In this document: piece by piece, positions 50,682-64,000 of the stretch
Layout of the letters: each line of letters opens with the position of its first letter
Position numbering within the stretch: the first letter of the stretch is position 1
Source: Ascaris suum
Lineage: Eukaryota; Nematoda; Chromadorea; Rhabditida; Ascarididae
Assembly (NCBI GenBank): GCA_013433145.1
Contig: CM024190.1
Location: forward strand, 1,054,001 to 1,118,000
Direction of reading: 5' to 3'
DNA: 64,000 bases
Notes under the pieces: generated by a model
What the model was told of the DNA's origin: nothing
Database searches by the model: none
Seen by the model: only the letters and a program-made list of their open reading frames with translations
Position numbers and translations under genes: made by a program

Positions 50682-51037
50682 CGTGATGATGAGAGTGGGC
50701 AGGGATGTTGAATACAGGGCCATTCCTGTGCAAATGTGCTCGTCCCCAATACAACACCTGGTATAATCAAATCCTCGTTTTCCTCACAGAGGAAGAATCA
50801 TTTTCCCGGATACTGCAACATGAAACACTTTAATTATCACTGGCATAAAAAGTTAGTTGCAAGCAAGTGTTAGCTCAACTTACGATATGCAGCTAAAAAG
50901 TTTTCTACATTAGCGCATCAATAGACACTACCGATTTCTATAGGCGAGCAAAATTACTACTCGCTTCAATCAATTCGTTCAAAGACGAATATGTAAAGAT
51001 GAGTTAAGCATAGGAAACTAGCAACAAATTTTGCTAC

Positions 51038-51118
51038 CTGAACGGATGAATTCATAGATAGCGTAGTTGCTATTTCGTTTTTAGATGATAGCATTGTTGA
51101 CGAGTTGCTAGCCGACAT
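51038..51118 (-). CDS. Probable alternative first exon of the FIP gene
   Basis: ATG at 51118 opens 27 codons, starting MSASNSSTMLSSKNEIATTL, to a donor CAG|GTAGCA after Gln-27. It ends in phase 0 and so joins in frame to the second FIP exon (41812, [15 protein letters not shown]), extending that exon's Ser/Asn-rich character. The intron would be 9.2 kb, like the first intron of MLF. The frame stays open upstream of the ATG, so the exact start is unproven. The alternative is a chance ORF with a donor. Confidence 0.45.
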
Positions 51119-54100
51119 CGACTCACAATGAGATCGAGCGAGCACATAGCAACATTTCATAAAAGTGACACATTCAAGCGCACTCTTCCGACACAAAATG
51201 CGAATATAGTGGTGTGGCGATAGCGCACATCAAACAATAAAACGACTTGAGAGAAAACGCAAAAACCTTTCGAAAATTTGCATCGATTCCATAAAAGAGC
51301 TATTCGATAGTCTTTTTGAATTATACCGGAAGTTTCACATAAAACGATTCGAAAAGTAGGAATGCTAAAAACTTTCCCGAATATTCTTCCAATATGTGTA
51401 CATGATGCAAGATGTGCCGAAAGCGAACATTGCGCTTGCTTTATACACAAAAACAAATTCTATTGTTGCACGTATTTTATGAAGTGTTTTCAGCAGTGCG
51501 ATCGCTGAAATTCTTCGAAAACGATCGATGTTCACGCTTAAAAACAAAATTGCCGCCCTATCATTTATCGCTTAAGGCGAAATCCTATAAACCGTTCCTG
51601 TCATACTCTTCCGATTATTTTCATAGATAACAGACAGTTCCATATTTCCACAGGTAGTTCCTGTCATATTTCCGATTATTTCCTTAGATAGCAGAAATTT
51701 TCCGCAGCCTTAACGAATATTAGACGCTCGATTGTATTCAAAACAAATCTGTGGCGTGCGTGCTTATTTCTATCACTTTGAAATATGACGCTCACTAAGA
51801 AGAGATTGCATGAAAACCTCAATGAAATTTCAAGAAATATTGAGTGAAATCGATCATATGACGCAAAATTTCTTCGAATTACGCAATTCCTTCTAACGGA
51901 AAAAGACTGGGCAAAAAAAGAAATAATTCTCAACAATACCAAATGAGATAACTATCACTTGATCGAAATTTGAAGAATTAGAACGACGTTTAAAGGAGAA
52001 AAAACCAACAACCGTTAAATTCAATCAACATATAGAAATGAGCAAAAGGAAACAATGGAAGGTGGTATCCTATACCTTACAAAAGATACCTTACAGGTGT
52101 CTTACAAGATGACGGTGCGTTATAAAGCGATGACACATATCTCCTCTAAATTTCATCATTAGCGGCGAATTGATGACTTTCACAAACGATGCTAACTATA
52201 AAAAGGCGTGTAAAACTCATATATCCGCATTGTACAAAGAAATTTAAAAGGTTTGTGAAGAAAAATAAATAACGGGAGTGCAAAAATTATTTAATACTTG
52301 AGTTCCATCAACGTAGTATTACTGCATTGCGATTTGAAGATATGAATGAAATAAATGTACCAACACAGTTGGCACTAACAATCAACATTTCTTTAAAAAT
52401 TATGCAAAAATGCGTTTGAAAAAACGGAATGAATTCGACAAGAAACAACCAAGAGGGAAAGGATAACTTAAATAATAATTCACTTCTTCCATACAAGTGA
52501 TAGCTTCAATTCAAATGGTATCGATAGCGAATATTCATTGCTCTATCATGAAAGCTAAGAGTACTTTATAATTGTTTCATTACTATATGTTCGGTGCAAT
52601 TGGTTTTGAGGGCATTTGCTATGGTACAAATATAATACCCTCAAGTTAGGGCATGAATTTCATCGTATTGTCCCCCTAAAGCTACTCGGAGACAAGAAGA
52701 AAACTGACTTAACATCGGCTACAGTCACTTTTTTGAAGATTATTTCTACTTTTACTTGCTTTTGCAAAGATGAGTTACGGTAAAGTTATGCCTTGCATAG
52801 TTATTATAACTAACGCACTTCTTTGTCTGTAAGACCGATCGATGATTTCAATTGGTGAGCTGGAAAAACCGCTGCAAGCAAAAATTGTGCATACAATCCT
52901 CACCGTAAGGTGACTTTCTTAACAGGATTTTGCTTCGAGAGGCTATCCCTTCAATGAGCCCTTTTCGAATATGAGCAGAACTATTAAACTGAGTGCGCAA
53001 ATTTTCATGCTACCAAGCCACTAAAATGAATGAAATACGCCGGTCTCAAAATCCATTATTAGGCGTTTTAACAACGTAATTTCTACATTGCTTACCTTTG
53101 CAAGCGGAATTGCAAAAGTGGGCACTGTGCAATTTCCCACTTTTTTTGCATTTGATGCAATCTACATATAGTTGATTCCGCGATAACCTTTCAACTAGTG
53201 GCTATCGCATTAAAAATCCTACTATGAATGTTATCTGGTTAACTTCACAATATATTGAGAGGAAAGAAAAGTTTCATGTGATAATCCCACTTGATCATTT
53301 AGTACTTCGAACAATCAGACGAAATAATAAACTAATGCGTTATAATAAGTTTGCCATAGAGTAATCAATTAGAATATTTCAAGAAGAAAGCATTACATAA
53401 ATGTTCTTAAAAATGAGCCCTTTCCGTCTCTTTAGCTTCGAAGAAATCCTCTAACATTATTACAGCTTTAATAAATAATAGAAATAAATATTGAAATATA
53501 AATGCAAAAAAATCAAAATTTTTCAAATCTATCGCCGATCATGAAAAAAAAAAGCGGCAATATTCACAGAGTTTTAATACTGTACTTCTAGAAAAGTAAA
53601 GCGTCAGTTTTTTTTTTCTACAAACATGGTCATCAATCCTTTAGCGCATGAGCATTCGTGCTAGGGACAAATAAAAGTCAAAAAAAAAAACATTTACATC
53701 AAAGCTTCAAATCCAGAAAAAAATGAATAAGAGTGAAAGAACAGTGGTGCAATGCACTATACTCGATGTGTTGGTTCATGCCACACACGAAGAAATCGTT
53801 TTTTGAATGCGTTTAAAATGAGGATTTTGTGTACTCTCAAATATTAATGAGATCTCATGCGGAACTAGCCATACTTTAGTTGTTACATCACTTAAAAGCA
53901 AAAGAGCAATGTACATTCACAAATCATGAAGAGGTAAACCAAGTGAGACGCCATTCGATCCGACATAAAAAGTAAAGCCATTTCGTTAACGCACCTTAAC
54001 GATGACGATGGGCTAGAAAGTGCGTTTTCCAGACAAACACTATGGATACTAAATTTCATATTGATACGTTTCCCATAGACTAGTGGGAGAAATTTTTTTT

Positions 54101-54225
54101 TTTTGTTTTTTTGAACTGATCAGCTGAATCATTTATGAAGTGATATAAGGTTGACTTTAAAATTGGCAAACTTTCTTATGTTGAGGACTATATCTGTAAA
54201 ACTGCGCATCGTTAGCAAGATAAAG

Positions 54226-54405
54226 ACACACAGACAAAGACACACGCATATATACATGCAAACGCACGCACAAACACATATGCGGACACAAATACACACA
54301 GACGCACAGACGCACACGCACGCACATGTAACAAACAAACTACCTGCGCATGCACCAAGGTTGTACAAGCACAAAACACACGTACACACACAAACAGGCA
54401 AATTG
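54226..54405. repeat. Degenerate CA-rich microsatellite
   Basis: About 180 bp of imperfect ACACAC/GCACGC/CAGACA units. It explains the His/Thr-rich (plus) and Cys/Val-rich (minus) ORFs over the same bases, which are not genes. Confidence 0.93.
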
Positions 54406-55283
54406 TGTTCCTAATGTTCCCTAGTGTAAAAGAATATAAGAGTTGTAACATCACGTGAGATTGATATATGTTCCAACATGAATATTTCAATTTACATATA
54501 ACGTACAACCTGAGAGGTGAGGTTGAAGAAAATTAACGAATTTCTTGATAAAAACGAAAAATATGATGACTTCAATTTTGTATGAAATAGAGCTGTTGAA
54601 ATACGTATGAAATATATGCAATTTTATGGAAATATTGTTGAAAATATATGAAAATAAATGAAAAGAAAAGAAAAAAAAAACTAACGAATGAAAAAAATCT
54701 TCTAAAATATTAACAACAGGAAATGCATATCTCCGATACATCATCAACATTAAATATTTATTCGATTTCTGCATATGCGGAATTCATATCTCTAAAGGAA
54801 ACAACAATAAATGGGTGTGAGCTAAGTAGCGCATTCAATGGCTATACAATTGAATTTATTTCTATAGCATTTTTTAAACAGTTTACCATTTACATTACTC
54901 TTAAACGAGTGAATGAAATCTTCGACAACGATTCCCTCGGTTTCAGTAATTTAATACCTAAAAGCGCTGCACTAGAAATTTCGAAATCGTTCTAATAACG
55001 ATTATTGAAGATTTGAGAATGTCCTCTGAAAAAAAAAAATCTTCCAAAGCGATCGTTGAATTCTGTGAAAAAAAAAACACCGATGAGGTCAAAAAATAAA
55101 AATTTCGACTATAATTTAATATATAATGCGGTAATCGAATAAATGAATTATATACACACAGTATTTTATATGATTTTACAGTAATAGTGTAAAATGAAAT
55201 TTTCAATGCGTTTTCAATGCGATCGCAATTGGAAAGCGTCAATTCACATTGACATCACATTTCAAGGCATTTTTCTTTTCGCT

Positions 55284-56079
55284 TTAAAAGCCTGAATGCA
55301 TCGCAACTTGCAGCATAACAATTTTCAACCACCTTAAAAATTCATTCTTTTCTTCATAGAAGGTATAGTGCTCCGTTGTGTTGATATTGCAAGCAACGTA
55401 TTTGAATGAACTAGGAGCGAAATTGAACTCGGAAGGCTCCTCAAACGTTACGTTCCAGAATCCAGAAGTCAGAGAATCTCCGGCTGCCTTCAAACGCCGA
55501 AGTGTTTTCATTCCCTTGATTATAATCCTCAGAGGCCTTCGATTTTAAGGAGTCCTAGCCAACCTAACGAATATGGAGATGAGGGGAAGGGTTCAATTCG
55601 GCGTCAACAGCTCGAATTTCCGAAAAAGGTGGCACCGCAGAGTCACTTCTACGTGAACCTTTTTTTGCAAGATGAAGCCCTAGTGACAGAATCGAGATGT
55701 TAAACATCGCTGCAGAGTTGATCAAGGAAGACAACGTTAAATTCAAGATGCAACTGAATGCCGAACACTACGAACATCAATGACAAAACATACAAAAATA
55801 ATGCGCTAAATTATTGTGGAAACTAAAAACAGTAATGGGCGTAATTTTTGCCAGGAGGACAAAGTCTTTATCGCTTTGGAAGACTAAACTCCGTACTATG
55901 AAAAAGTTGGATAATTCAACCTTAACAACCATTCTCAACAAGCCTTGAGGCGATATCCGTGTTCATATTCTCGGATTGAAAGATGTATTGCAGAGGCATT
56001 CATAGAGTATACTAAGGAAGACCTGAAGCGACGGGCTCCACCACTTCAGCTAACTTTGCAAGGCTACTTCCCGCACTAA
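55284..56079. pseudogene. Cluster of coding-like fragments, unidentified
   Basis: The minus strand at 55284-55511 reads KTLRRLKAAGDSLTSGFW, NVTFEEPSEFNFAPSSF and CNINTTEHYTFYEEKNEFL to a possible donor AAG|GTGGTT. At 55564-55746, same strand and different frame, it reads LINSAAMFNISILSLGLHL and SEIRAVDAELNPSPHLHI. The plus strand at 55915-56079 reads YPCSYSRIERCIAEAFIEY and KRRAPPLQLTLQGYF, then TAA. I could not join these by splice phase. They look like broken pieces of one or two genes or of a mobile element. No family recognised. Confidence 0.28.
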
Positions 56080-59000
56080 CCGCTCGTTTTAAGCCACATA
56101 ATCGAGATGTTTGGATGTGAAGCCGGTAACTTCGGGTGTTCGTAGTGATTGCGAAGTTTGCCATGGGTACCACTAATCAAAAACCAACCCTAAAATGATT
56201 TTCAGACCAATATTGCAAAAATAGGTGGTTCTTTGCTAACATCCAAATACGGTAAACCACCTAAAGGTGGATCTTTAGCGCATGTTCTCCTTGTTAGGTA
56301 TAACTTGTATGAGCGTAAAACGCGAATAGACTTCTATAAAGATGATCGATTTCATTTTGGAAGTTTCACTCAAGTCTTTGGTTGCTTTTAATCATGAGAA
56401 ACATTGCTATAGGCAATCTGCATGATCACATCTTTCAGCATAAAAGGTATCAATTGCTGCAGTATCAAGCTATATAGTCGAAAGATAGGAATCACACCTC
56501 GAAGAAAAAGCAAAGGTTGTTGCTGCTCAAAATATTCAACCCAACGAGAATTTACATCAAAATAGATGGCGGTTTTGCGAAGACGGCAAGCAAGAAGGCA
56601 TCGACCGAAACATTTCGGTGATATACAGCGAAGATAGCAAAAAAAGTTTTGAAAGAAGAGATTTTTGTTGCTTTGAGAAATGATATCGTTGCAATGGTGG
56701 GCAGAACGATGCGATTTATGCATAGAAATTGCTGCAATAAATCAAATCGTTTCTGATGAGTAAGTGCAAATGTAGTTGTTTTATATTTTTGAAGCATATC
56801 GCGAAATGTTTTAACTCTAACAGCAAAAATTTTGATCAAACAAATGCCTGAAATTTTATATTCGACTTTAAGAGATATAACCAAGTCCTCTAGTTCGTAT
56901 AATTTGGAAGTGAAGAAGGGAAGGGAGAAGGGGAGAAGAACAGAGCAAAAACTAATTAAAAGTTCTGCACTGTTGGCTGAATTTTTGAAATCTTATAACG
57001 GTCAAGAACGCCCTCCCCCTTCCCCTCTTCCTCTCGTCTCCCCTATAAGTTACAGCAACGATTGCAGGAAGTAACAAGTGCTGACATTACGGCTGCAGAG
57101 TAGACAAGCCTCACGTCACATCAAAACAGTAATTTATTCCTACAAGACAAAAACAAGTACGGAAATGTCGAAATGTGGATTTTCCTGGCCAGTTCTCATT
57201 CAAAACCCAACTTGAAAGTTGCGTTCTCAGTAGTGCGATAAGAATTTCAAGCAACGATTCCAGTAGTGATGCACTCTGACACACATTTCACATTAGCGTG
57301 ATGACAAATCTTTGATGCGCTTCTTCCAAGATCTCAGTGAACGAAGGTATGAGCTTCTCAAGAACATTTTCGTAAAACCAATCGGAAATTTAAAAAAAAT
57401 CGACTACGTCAACGGCATTCACGTGAGAATTTCTTTGTAATAGTTTCGATCAGAATGTTCTCATTACAATTGATTTCGTAGAGAGACGTATAAAACGATT
57501 TTTTTTTTGCAATAAGAGAAATATGATAAGAAAGGAAATTAATCAATGAAAAATGCCCATCATTTCGGAAATAGGCCAACTGAAAAACGACGATCACATA
57601 GTACTCTCAATATAAAAACCTTTTCAATTTAAGTGGAAAATTTCAGCCAGGACGATGTGGAAATATTGAAAACCCTCCTAACAGATTTCCTCACAAAAAA
57701 GAGAGAGTAAGATGATGAAGGAATGAAGGATGGAAGAGCATCGGCCTTTACATCTATCATCATGTCAACTGGCCAGAACCAACACGAGCAGTATTCATAG
57801 TGAAATATTGAGCAAAGAAAATGATGAGAGATGACGATTAAATAGTTGATGCTGATCCTCGAATGAGTCATTGCGTTGCCTATATCGCCCAAAATTGTCA
57901 CTGAATATAACGATAAAATCAGCCGGATTTTAGGACTAAGCCCATATCATCACTAACATCACTAACCACATGTTGACGACTGATGACACGCCTATCGAAA
58001 TTGAAGAGCCCATTTCGGCAATAATAGACCCATTTTTTAAAAACACGCTTCAATTTCGCAGCCACCATCCATTCAACTGATGCTTGCTTTAACTTGATGC
58101 AATACGAATAAACGAGCTAACTATCCGCTCTACTCGATGAAAACTCGACTTTTTCATTTCCCACCCATTCTTCAAAACCAGCGAACGAAAACTTATAAAC
58201 CATAATGAGCAAATAATTGCATATATTTGTAGTTGTGTTTATATCTTTTCTACACAGAAAAATCCATATATATTAAGCAGCTGGTGTAATGAAACGTTGG
58301 CATTTTAACTGATGCACCAACGAGCACTTATCTGTGCGATGTGTTTTAGAGATGCCATATGACTGCTTCAGTGAGAAAAAAAAAAAGAAAAATTTGGAGA
58401 CAACACACCCTCCAGATCCATCACACGAACCTGTCTATACAGAACACATGGCAAAACATTAACCTCTCAGCTATATAACAGTTATCATGGACGATGTGAT
58501 ATTCAAAGTTATAGAGCGAATTAGAGCCTCAAGCCGCACAAATGTTTGAGCACAAAATACGATACAAGATGGGATCGCTATTCATATTCTCTAGCTTGCA
58601 AGAAAAATAATGCTCATCCATGTGTTGCTTAATGCATAAAATTTTATGGCAAGTACGCGTTTCGAAATATTGACTTTACACGTTGTATTCTTTCAAGAGA
58701 GGCATCATTTGTAGGGTTGTTAGTTTATTTGTCAAAAGAGCGCATATTTTGATTGATATTCGCAAACTTTCTTCGCTAATTATGTATGGTAATTTTATAA
58801 ATGCAAATGCTTTCGAAACAGTGATGAGCCTATAACGCCATCGACATTTACTCCAAAGGATACTCATAAACCGAAAAAAAAATACTCGTCGATCGAAGAT
58901 CCGCAATTATGAAGTAATTATATATTTGGTTTACCAATATTTCATCTCTAAACAAAGAACTACGGGCTATATGCTAATAAACTAAGGTTCTAGCAAATAT

Positions 59001-59979
59001 TATCCTTAACAAAGAAATAGGCTTTGTAATGGGATTCTCCATTAGTTGCCACGTCGGTCAAAGCACACACTTTAAAAAAAAATGAACGGCAACCATATAT
59101 TTCCACAGAGCATTTTCCTCATGAAATTGAATATTAGCCATGCGAAACGTAAGTAAATAAAAGCCTCGCAAATAAAACTTTATCTCACAACAAATCTGCT
59201 ACACAATAACGAAAATAAGTGGCAATATTCAACCGATTTATTGCGGGGGGGGGGAAAAAAAAACCTCGATAAGTGAAGAAAATCTTTTCTTGGTTGAATA
59301 ACAAATAAAAGCATAAATTCCAATCATTACAAACTATTCATTATCTTATTGAGCGTTATGTAAATCATTACCGCAATAACTTCGATATTAGCGAAACAAA
59401 AAAAAGAAGCTACCCATCAATTCAAGTATGCTTAATTAATTGATGATTTTCTTAACAAAAGAAATTCCTAATTTAAAAAAAAAATCCAATTGCTTCATTA
59501 GCGATAATTTAAATTTCTATTAAATTCCAAATTTAAATCACTAACTAACAAGTAATTAATTTATTGCCTAACATTCAAAGTGTTATCATATCAGAGTAAA
59601 GTTTTGTAAAAAAAAGAAAAGAAAAGAAAAGAAAAAACTCAAAAAAAAGCATTGCATTTTATGAATTCAATATTCTCTACTGAGCGCACAAATAAATCCA
59701 TTTTTTTTCTTCTTCGAATTTGACGATGACTTATTAGGCACACACACAAGAGGCAGCTAGCTGTCCCTTAGAAATCATTTCTGAAAGTACATACGTTCGC
59801 TTTCGATTGCAATGAGGCTGCATTTTTTTTTTTGCGCCAAAAATTCACGTGATTCGATTTCATAATATCAGTCAGCTATCGCTTCCTGCTCTGATTCTAA
59901 AAAAAATGTTGTCAAATTGTGCTAATTGATCATCACGTTTCCAGTTTAACAGCAAATATTAAAATTCGCTCAAAAAAAA

Positions 59980-60055
59980 GAAGAGAAAAGGGAGCGGGGA
60001 AGAGGAAGAGGAAAGAGAAGAGAGAGGGAAGAGTAAGAATGGTAATAGGAGAGAG
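59980..60055. repeat. Purine-rich (GA) tract
   Basis: About 75 bp of GAAGAGGAAGAGG-type sequence on the plus strand. Confidence 0.85.
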
Positions 60056-60183
60056 GTACGAACCTACAAACCAGTTCGGTGGAATTTTTTTTTCGTGATG
60101 GAAAATGTCTGCAAGAAATCAGCTGTTCACACTAGCAGAATACGAATAACAAAGAGTGAAATTTTACATTATTCACAACTTAC

Positions 60184-60212
60184 ACAATTGCTCCGAACGA
60201 TTTCTTCGTCAT
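60184..60212 (-). other. Candidate trans-spliced first exon
   Basis: Acceptor AAGATTTCAG, then CA and ATG (60212), nine codons MTKKSFGAI and a consensus donor GT|GTAAGTTG. It ends in phase 2, so it does not fit the second FIP exon directly. It may start an unseen minus-strand gene or a FIP leader that needs another exon. Confidence 0.22.
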
Positions 60213-63200
60213 TGCTGAAATCTTATGGCTTTCTGATGTTGATCTCGTAAACTCTCACTTTGAACTGATGAAGGATTAGATGTTGAATTCAATAGCCACC
60301 AATAAATTGTTTTACGTATGAGCGCTGAGGTCAATCGAGAAGCAATGGTACTGCCACCCCTCTAATTTCAGAAAGGTGAAAGTGGGCTGCACTGCACCTT
60401 CAAAAGTACGTAGTCATAGATAACAGAACGACAAAAATTTGCATATATTGCGCTACTTTCTGTTGTTCTCCCTACGGCAATGCATAATTATGGTGCCATG
60501 TAAGTTCAAAAGAGTACAATTTCTGACTTGATGCCACTAGAAAACCACTTTTGGATCATCTGGTACTCTCGAGATGAGTTCAAGTCAACTGCCCACTACC
60601 TTCTCCCATCTTCTACAACTCACCGAAAAGCATGGTCTCAGCGCATTCCATCAAATATTCTACGATTGCTTTGCAAAAAAGAAATCAGAAACTTGCTGAG
60701 AAAAGTTTCCGCCCGTTCCAATAAAAAAAAAAGAGGAATTTGGCTGAACTTGAGGTAATCTATTGCCTCTCCTACTTGAACCTATAGAGATATAAATGGT
60801 CGAAGAATTGCACCCTTAGAAATAAAAATTTAAATGCTCGACAAGACGATCAGTTCCTAAACGAATTTGCCGTTCTATAACAGAGGATATTATTACATAC
60901 AAAACATAAAACCGCACAGCTCATCAAGATTTAGGTCTTCTACGTGCATCTTTTCGCCACTAAGTTCAATCTCTTTTTATGTGATGACAACAGAAAGATG
61001 CGCACTATATGTTGCTACTTATTAGCTAACATAAACGAACTCCTGCGAAAGTAATCAACAGTTTAGTTTAGCGATATAATTTTATGAAAGTTCGTTCGCT
61101 GAGTGACCTGAAATATCGCGCTTTTGTGTTTGTGTGATTAGAGCTGGTGCATGTAGAATTTAAAAAACGATTGGTCCTATGATTTAGGAGGAGCAAAACT
61201 ATCATCGAACTATTCTCGAGCATTTCGAATATAATCAAAAGGTACTCATTTATGTTATATATGAGGGTTTCATTAGAATAATCAAATGTGAGGATCGTAC
61301 GATGCAACCGATTAGCACATTTCCCATAGTGGATGAAAATTCAACAGTAACTGCCTAAATGAGCCAACGAATGCAGCATGACAAAAAAAAAAACTAGAAA
61401 AGTTTACAAAAAAGAACATAAAACAACATACCCATAAGGAAAAATAAGTTTGAAAAAAGATAACCGATAGCATAGAAATGGTTCTTCGATGAAACGATGA
61501 AAGAGTTTCAATTCGAAAGCAATAAAGAATTAAATAGAGAACGCCTAACTGAACCATTTTTCCGATTCTATTACATCACCACAAAGGAAAAAAAAAAACT
61601 ATTTTAAACACAAAAATAGCGGAGCAGAGTACGCGTAGATTACAAACTTTACAATCGAAGAAACTCCGATGGGGTATTTGAAATATCGCTCTATGATGTT
61701 CGTGTGTTCGGAGAGAGTGAATCACCGAAAATGCCTAAGCGGGTGGAGAGGCTGCTCACATCTGTATAAGTGCCAAGATAAAGTGGAACGTACGAAATGA
61801 GACCGCTGAAATGTCAGATAAATTGCACTTGTTTATGGGAAATTCTCTGAAACTGAAGTGAACACAAGAGTTTCTTGATGGCTCCGATACTTCTAATCCT
61901 TTGCGTTTTCTCCTCCCACCGTCGAAAGAGAACGAACATAAAAAAAGCTTCGCGGAAAATCGCATTTCCATTGAACAAAAAGGAGCATCCGAGAAAAATA
62001 TAGTGCCTAAAATCTGCTCACGAAAAGAAATGAAAATTAATCAAGATTAAACCTATCGGCGCTTCGTCTTAAGCATATAGTAAACAGTTTGTTATTGGAA
62101 CATAAAAAGTGAACCTACAGAAAACTCTGCATGAGAAGGAAAATTTTGTTGGGAAAGAAAAATACGCTGGGAAAAACTTATGAAATCTGGGCTTAACTCT
62201 GAAGTTCCAATTACATCTCTGAAATCGCCTTATTTTCTAAACAAAGTGTTTCATGGCCAGCTACTTCTTGCTTCGTACATTAGAGCATAGGCAGAACTAC
62301 GTTTTCGGTGAAGAATATCACTAAAGCATACATACAAATGAAAAGAACAATCGAGAAAGAGAATGTTGATGGAAAATGCGCAGCATATTTAGAGAATGAA
62401 ATCAAAGAGAACCTCTACTAAGTACCGCAACTCTTCGCAAAATATAGTGGGAAAATTCTGTCGCAAAAATGTCCTTCAATTTCAAGCACAATTTGGTGAA
62501 GTGTTACGAAAGAATCCGTACAATGCTTTCATTCCAACTTATTGCTGTAACCACATAAGAATAAACTCGATAAAAACAACATCTAATATATGATGAACAG
62601 TTCCGTAGAATAACACCAGCTAGGTGATAAATCTCTCAGGTATCACTGTGCTAAGAAATTCGAACGTTAACGAATATAAAATTATCAATGCATAACGATG
62701 CAATGCCGGACATTAATCGTATTACAGTGAGGAATGTAAACGTTGGTCTCATTGCTATCATATATTGTTTTCATCAACAATACTCAGTGCCCTCAACAAA
62801 ATAAATTAGAGAATTACAGTAAAAATATACTTTAGATATTCTTGTGCTCTCTCAATGGTAATAGCAAAGAATACTAAGTACCAATAAATACCAAATACAA
62901 ATAAACGGTACTATTATTGGGAAATTATATTCCATCGATCAAGTAGATAATAGCAAAAGTAGGGTTCGCTTAATTGGGACAGAGAACATTAGGATTTGAA
63001 ATTAACATTAGCTAGCGATATTTTACTACGAAAGAAACAAAATAGATTTTATGTCAAAGAATGCTGAATGAAAATTATTCACCGTCACTTAAGATAACAA
63101 ACTAGCCAATCTGATAAAGCACATCTAGAATTTTCAACAATCTGATGAATCCTTTTACTCCCTCTCTCCTTTATCCCTTGACCTGTACGACTTGTTTCGC

Positions 63201-64000
63201 CCACCTAAGAGATAGAAATCAAAGTGGAAACCAACCAGCGCTCCGATCGATTCAAAGAATTTGGCCATCGATGTGTACGTAGTTTAAACTCGTGTTTGAA
63301 AGGGTGTGTCGTAGTACATAGGAAATGGAAAAGAGAGTGCGCTCCCACCAAACACAGTGTTGTTCAAGTGGACGCACTACAAGCGTCGTCCGGTTCTCTG
63401 CAGTGCAAAATATAGACGAGTAGATAGATCCTTTTGGCGATGTGACGATCCGATTTCCCTATGACCAGCCTTCCTCCAATTTCCTTCAAAAAAAAAAAAA
63501 AAAAATTCTTTACTGCCAGAACGATATACGTTGCGGGGCAAGATGCTTTAAGCACGGTGACCTTTATTTGCAAGAACGACAATATGAATTGAAAAAACCA
63601 TCCGAAACGCGCATACTATTGATAGATTCGGTACTGTACTATGTCACTGCGAGAAATACCAAAACAAACAGAATGCGAATAAATAAACTGTGAACATCAT
63701 ATAACACCAAAATTAGCCTTTTTTGATTAACACATCACTGACATATCGATAGACTAAATACCATTTAAAAAAAGATATTCTTTCAAATGAAAAAAAAAAC
63801 ACATATTCCTTCATCGAATGGCAAACTTTAAAATAAACTGTTCTAGTATATTTCGCCTCTCCGTGGCTGAAACAGGAGGCGATCAACGTAAACCGGACCG
63901 GAAGCATCAGTAGTCGGCCAGCTTATTAAAATAAGTGCTTCACATATGCTTGGAGGTAGATTCAGACAAAGAACGACCTCACCTATATATCGAATCAGAC

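Larger units (their letters stand above)
44191..51037. other. Upstream region of FIP between its two first exons
   Basis: About 6.8 kb without a confident internal exon. It contains two further candidate first exons listed separately (47070-47127 and 48193-48241), a short direct-repeat cluster at 49397-49508, a G run near 49706, a TATA-like site near 50210 and a hairpin at 50651-50681. If the 51.1 kb start is used, all of this is intron. Confidence 0.5.
51119..64000. other. Right 12.9 kb, no recognised gene
   Basis: AT-rich sequence with many A and T runs, a degenerate CA-rich block (54226-54405), an imperfect duplication at about 51595-51694, purine-rich sequence at 59980-60055, a candidate first exon at 60184-60212 and coding-like fragments at 55284-56079. 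At about 63170-63690 the base composition is less AT-rich with plus-strand ORFs of 63 and 83 codons; I recognise nothing in them. Confidence 0.5.

Noticed and set aside
54129..54508. Cys/Val-rich and His/Thr-rich ORFs around the CA repeat
   Set aside because: Translation of a dinucleotide repeat, not a cysteine-rich secreted protein.
1..64000. tRNA, rRNA or CRISPR arrays
   Set aside because: I looked for B-box-like sequences, long conserved rRNA blocks and regularly spaced repeats on both strands and saw none that hold up. A covariance-model scan was not possible.

Overview
The window looks like nuclear DNA of a parasitic nematode, most likely a clade V strongylid such as a hookworm relative. 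The evidence is AT-rich non-coding DNA, small exons (30-210 nt) between GT...AG introns of about 50 nt to 9 kb, U-rich 3' splice sites of the TTTTCAG/TTGCAG type directly upstream of start codons (as used for spliced-leader trans-splicing), and gene families typical of nematodes. I saw no operon-like bacterial organisation, rRNA or CRISPR. The species call is inference.

All recognisable genes lie on the minus strand. Reading the window left to right: (1) at 0.9-3.9 kb, the first four coding exons of a CDR/Fax-type glutathione S-transferase-like protein, whose 3' part runs off the left edge; (2) at 8.7-23.7 kb, a complete myeloid leukemia factor (MLF) gene of eight coding exons, in which every splice phase agrees and the product is 307 residues; (3) at 25.3-28.7 kb (perhaps to 30.1 kb), the 3' end of an unrecognised gene ('gene B'); (4) at 31.8-34.4 kb, the 3' end of a second unrecognised gene ('gene A'), five phase-compatible exons; (5) at 36.9-44.2 kb, a complete Rab11-FIP3/4 (arfophilin/Nuclear fallout) class gene, eight coding exons and 361 residues, ending in the Rab-binding domain, with a probable alternative first exon at 51.1 kb.

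No ORF of 60 or more codons is a whole gene here. The real genes had to be assembled from short exons by matching splice sites and phases, and many of the longer ORFs overlap or oppose the true exons. From 51.1 to 64 kb, and between genes, I see mainly AT-rich DNA, simple repeats, short tandem duplications and a few coding-like fragments that may be decayed genes or mobile elements.

The three recognised genes do not form one pathway: a membrane-anchored GST-like protein (stress/cadmium response or axonal family), a chromatin/cytoplasmic adaptor (MLF), and a recycling-endosome effector (FIP). The most novel material is the two unidentified neighbouring genes A and B, the multiple candidate first exons upstream of the FIP gene, and stretches readable in two or three frames at 29.9-30.1 and 34.1-34.4 kb.
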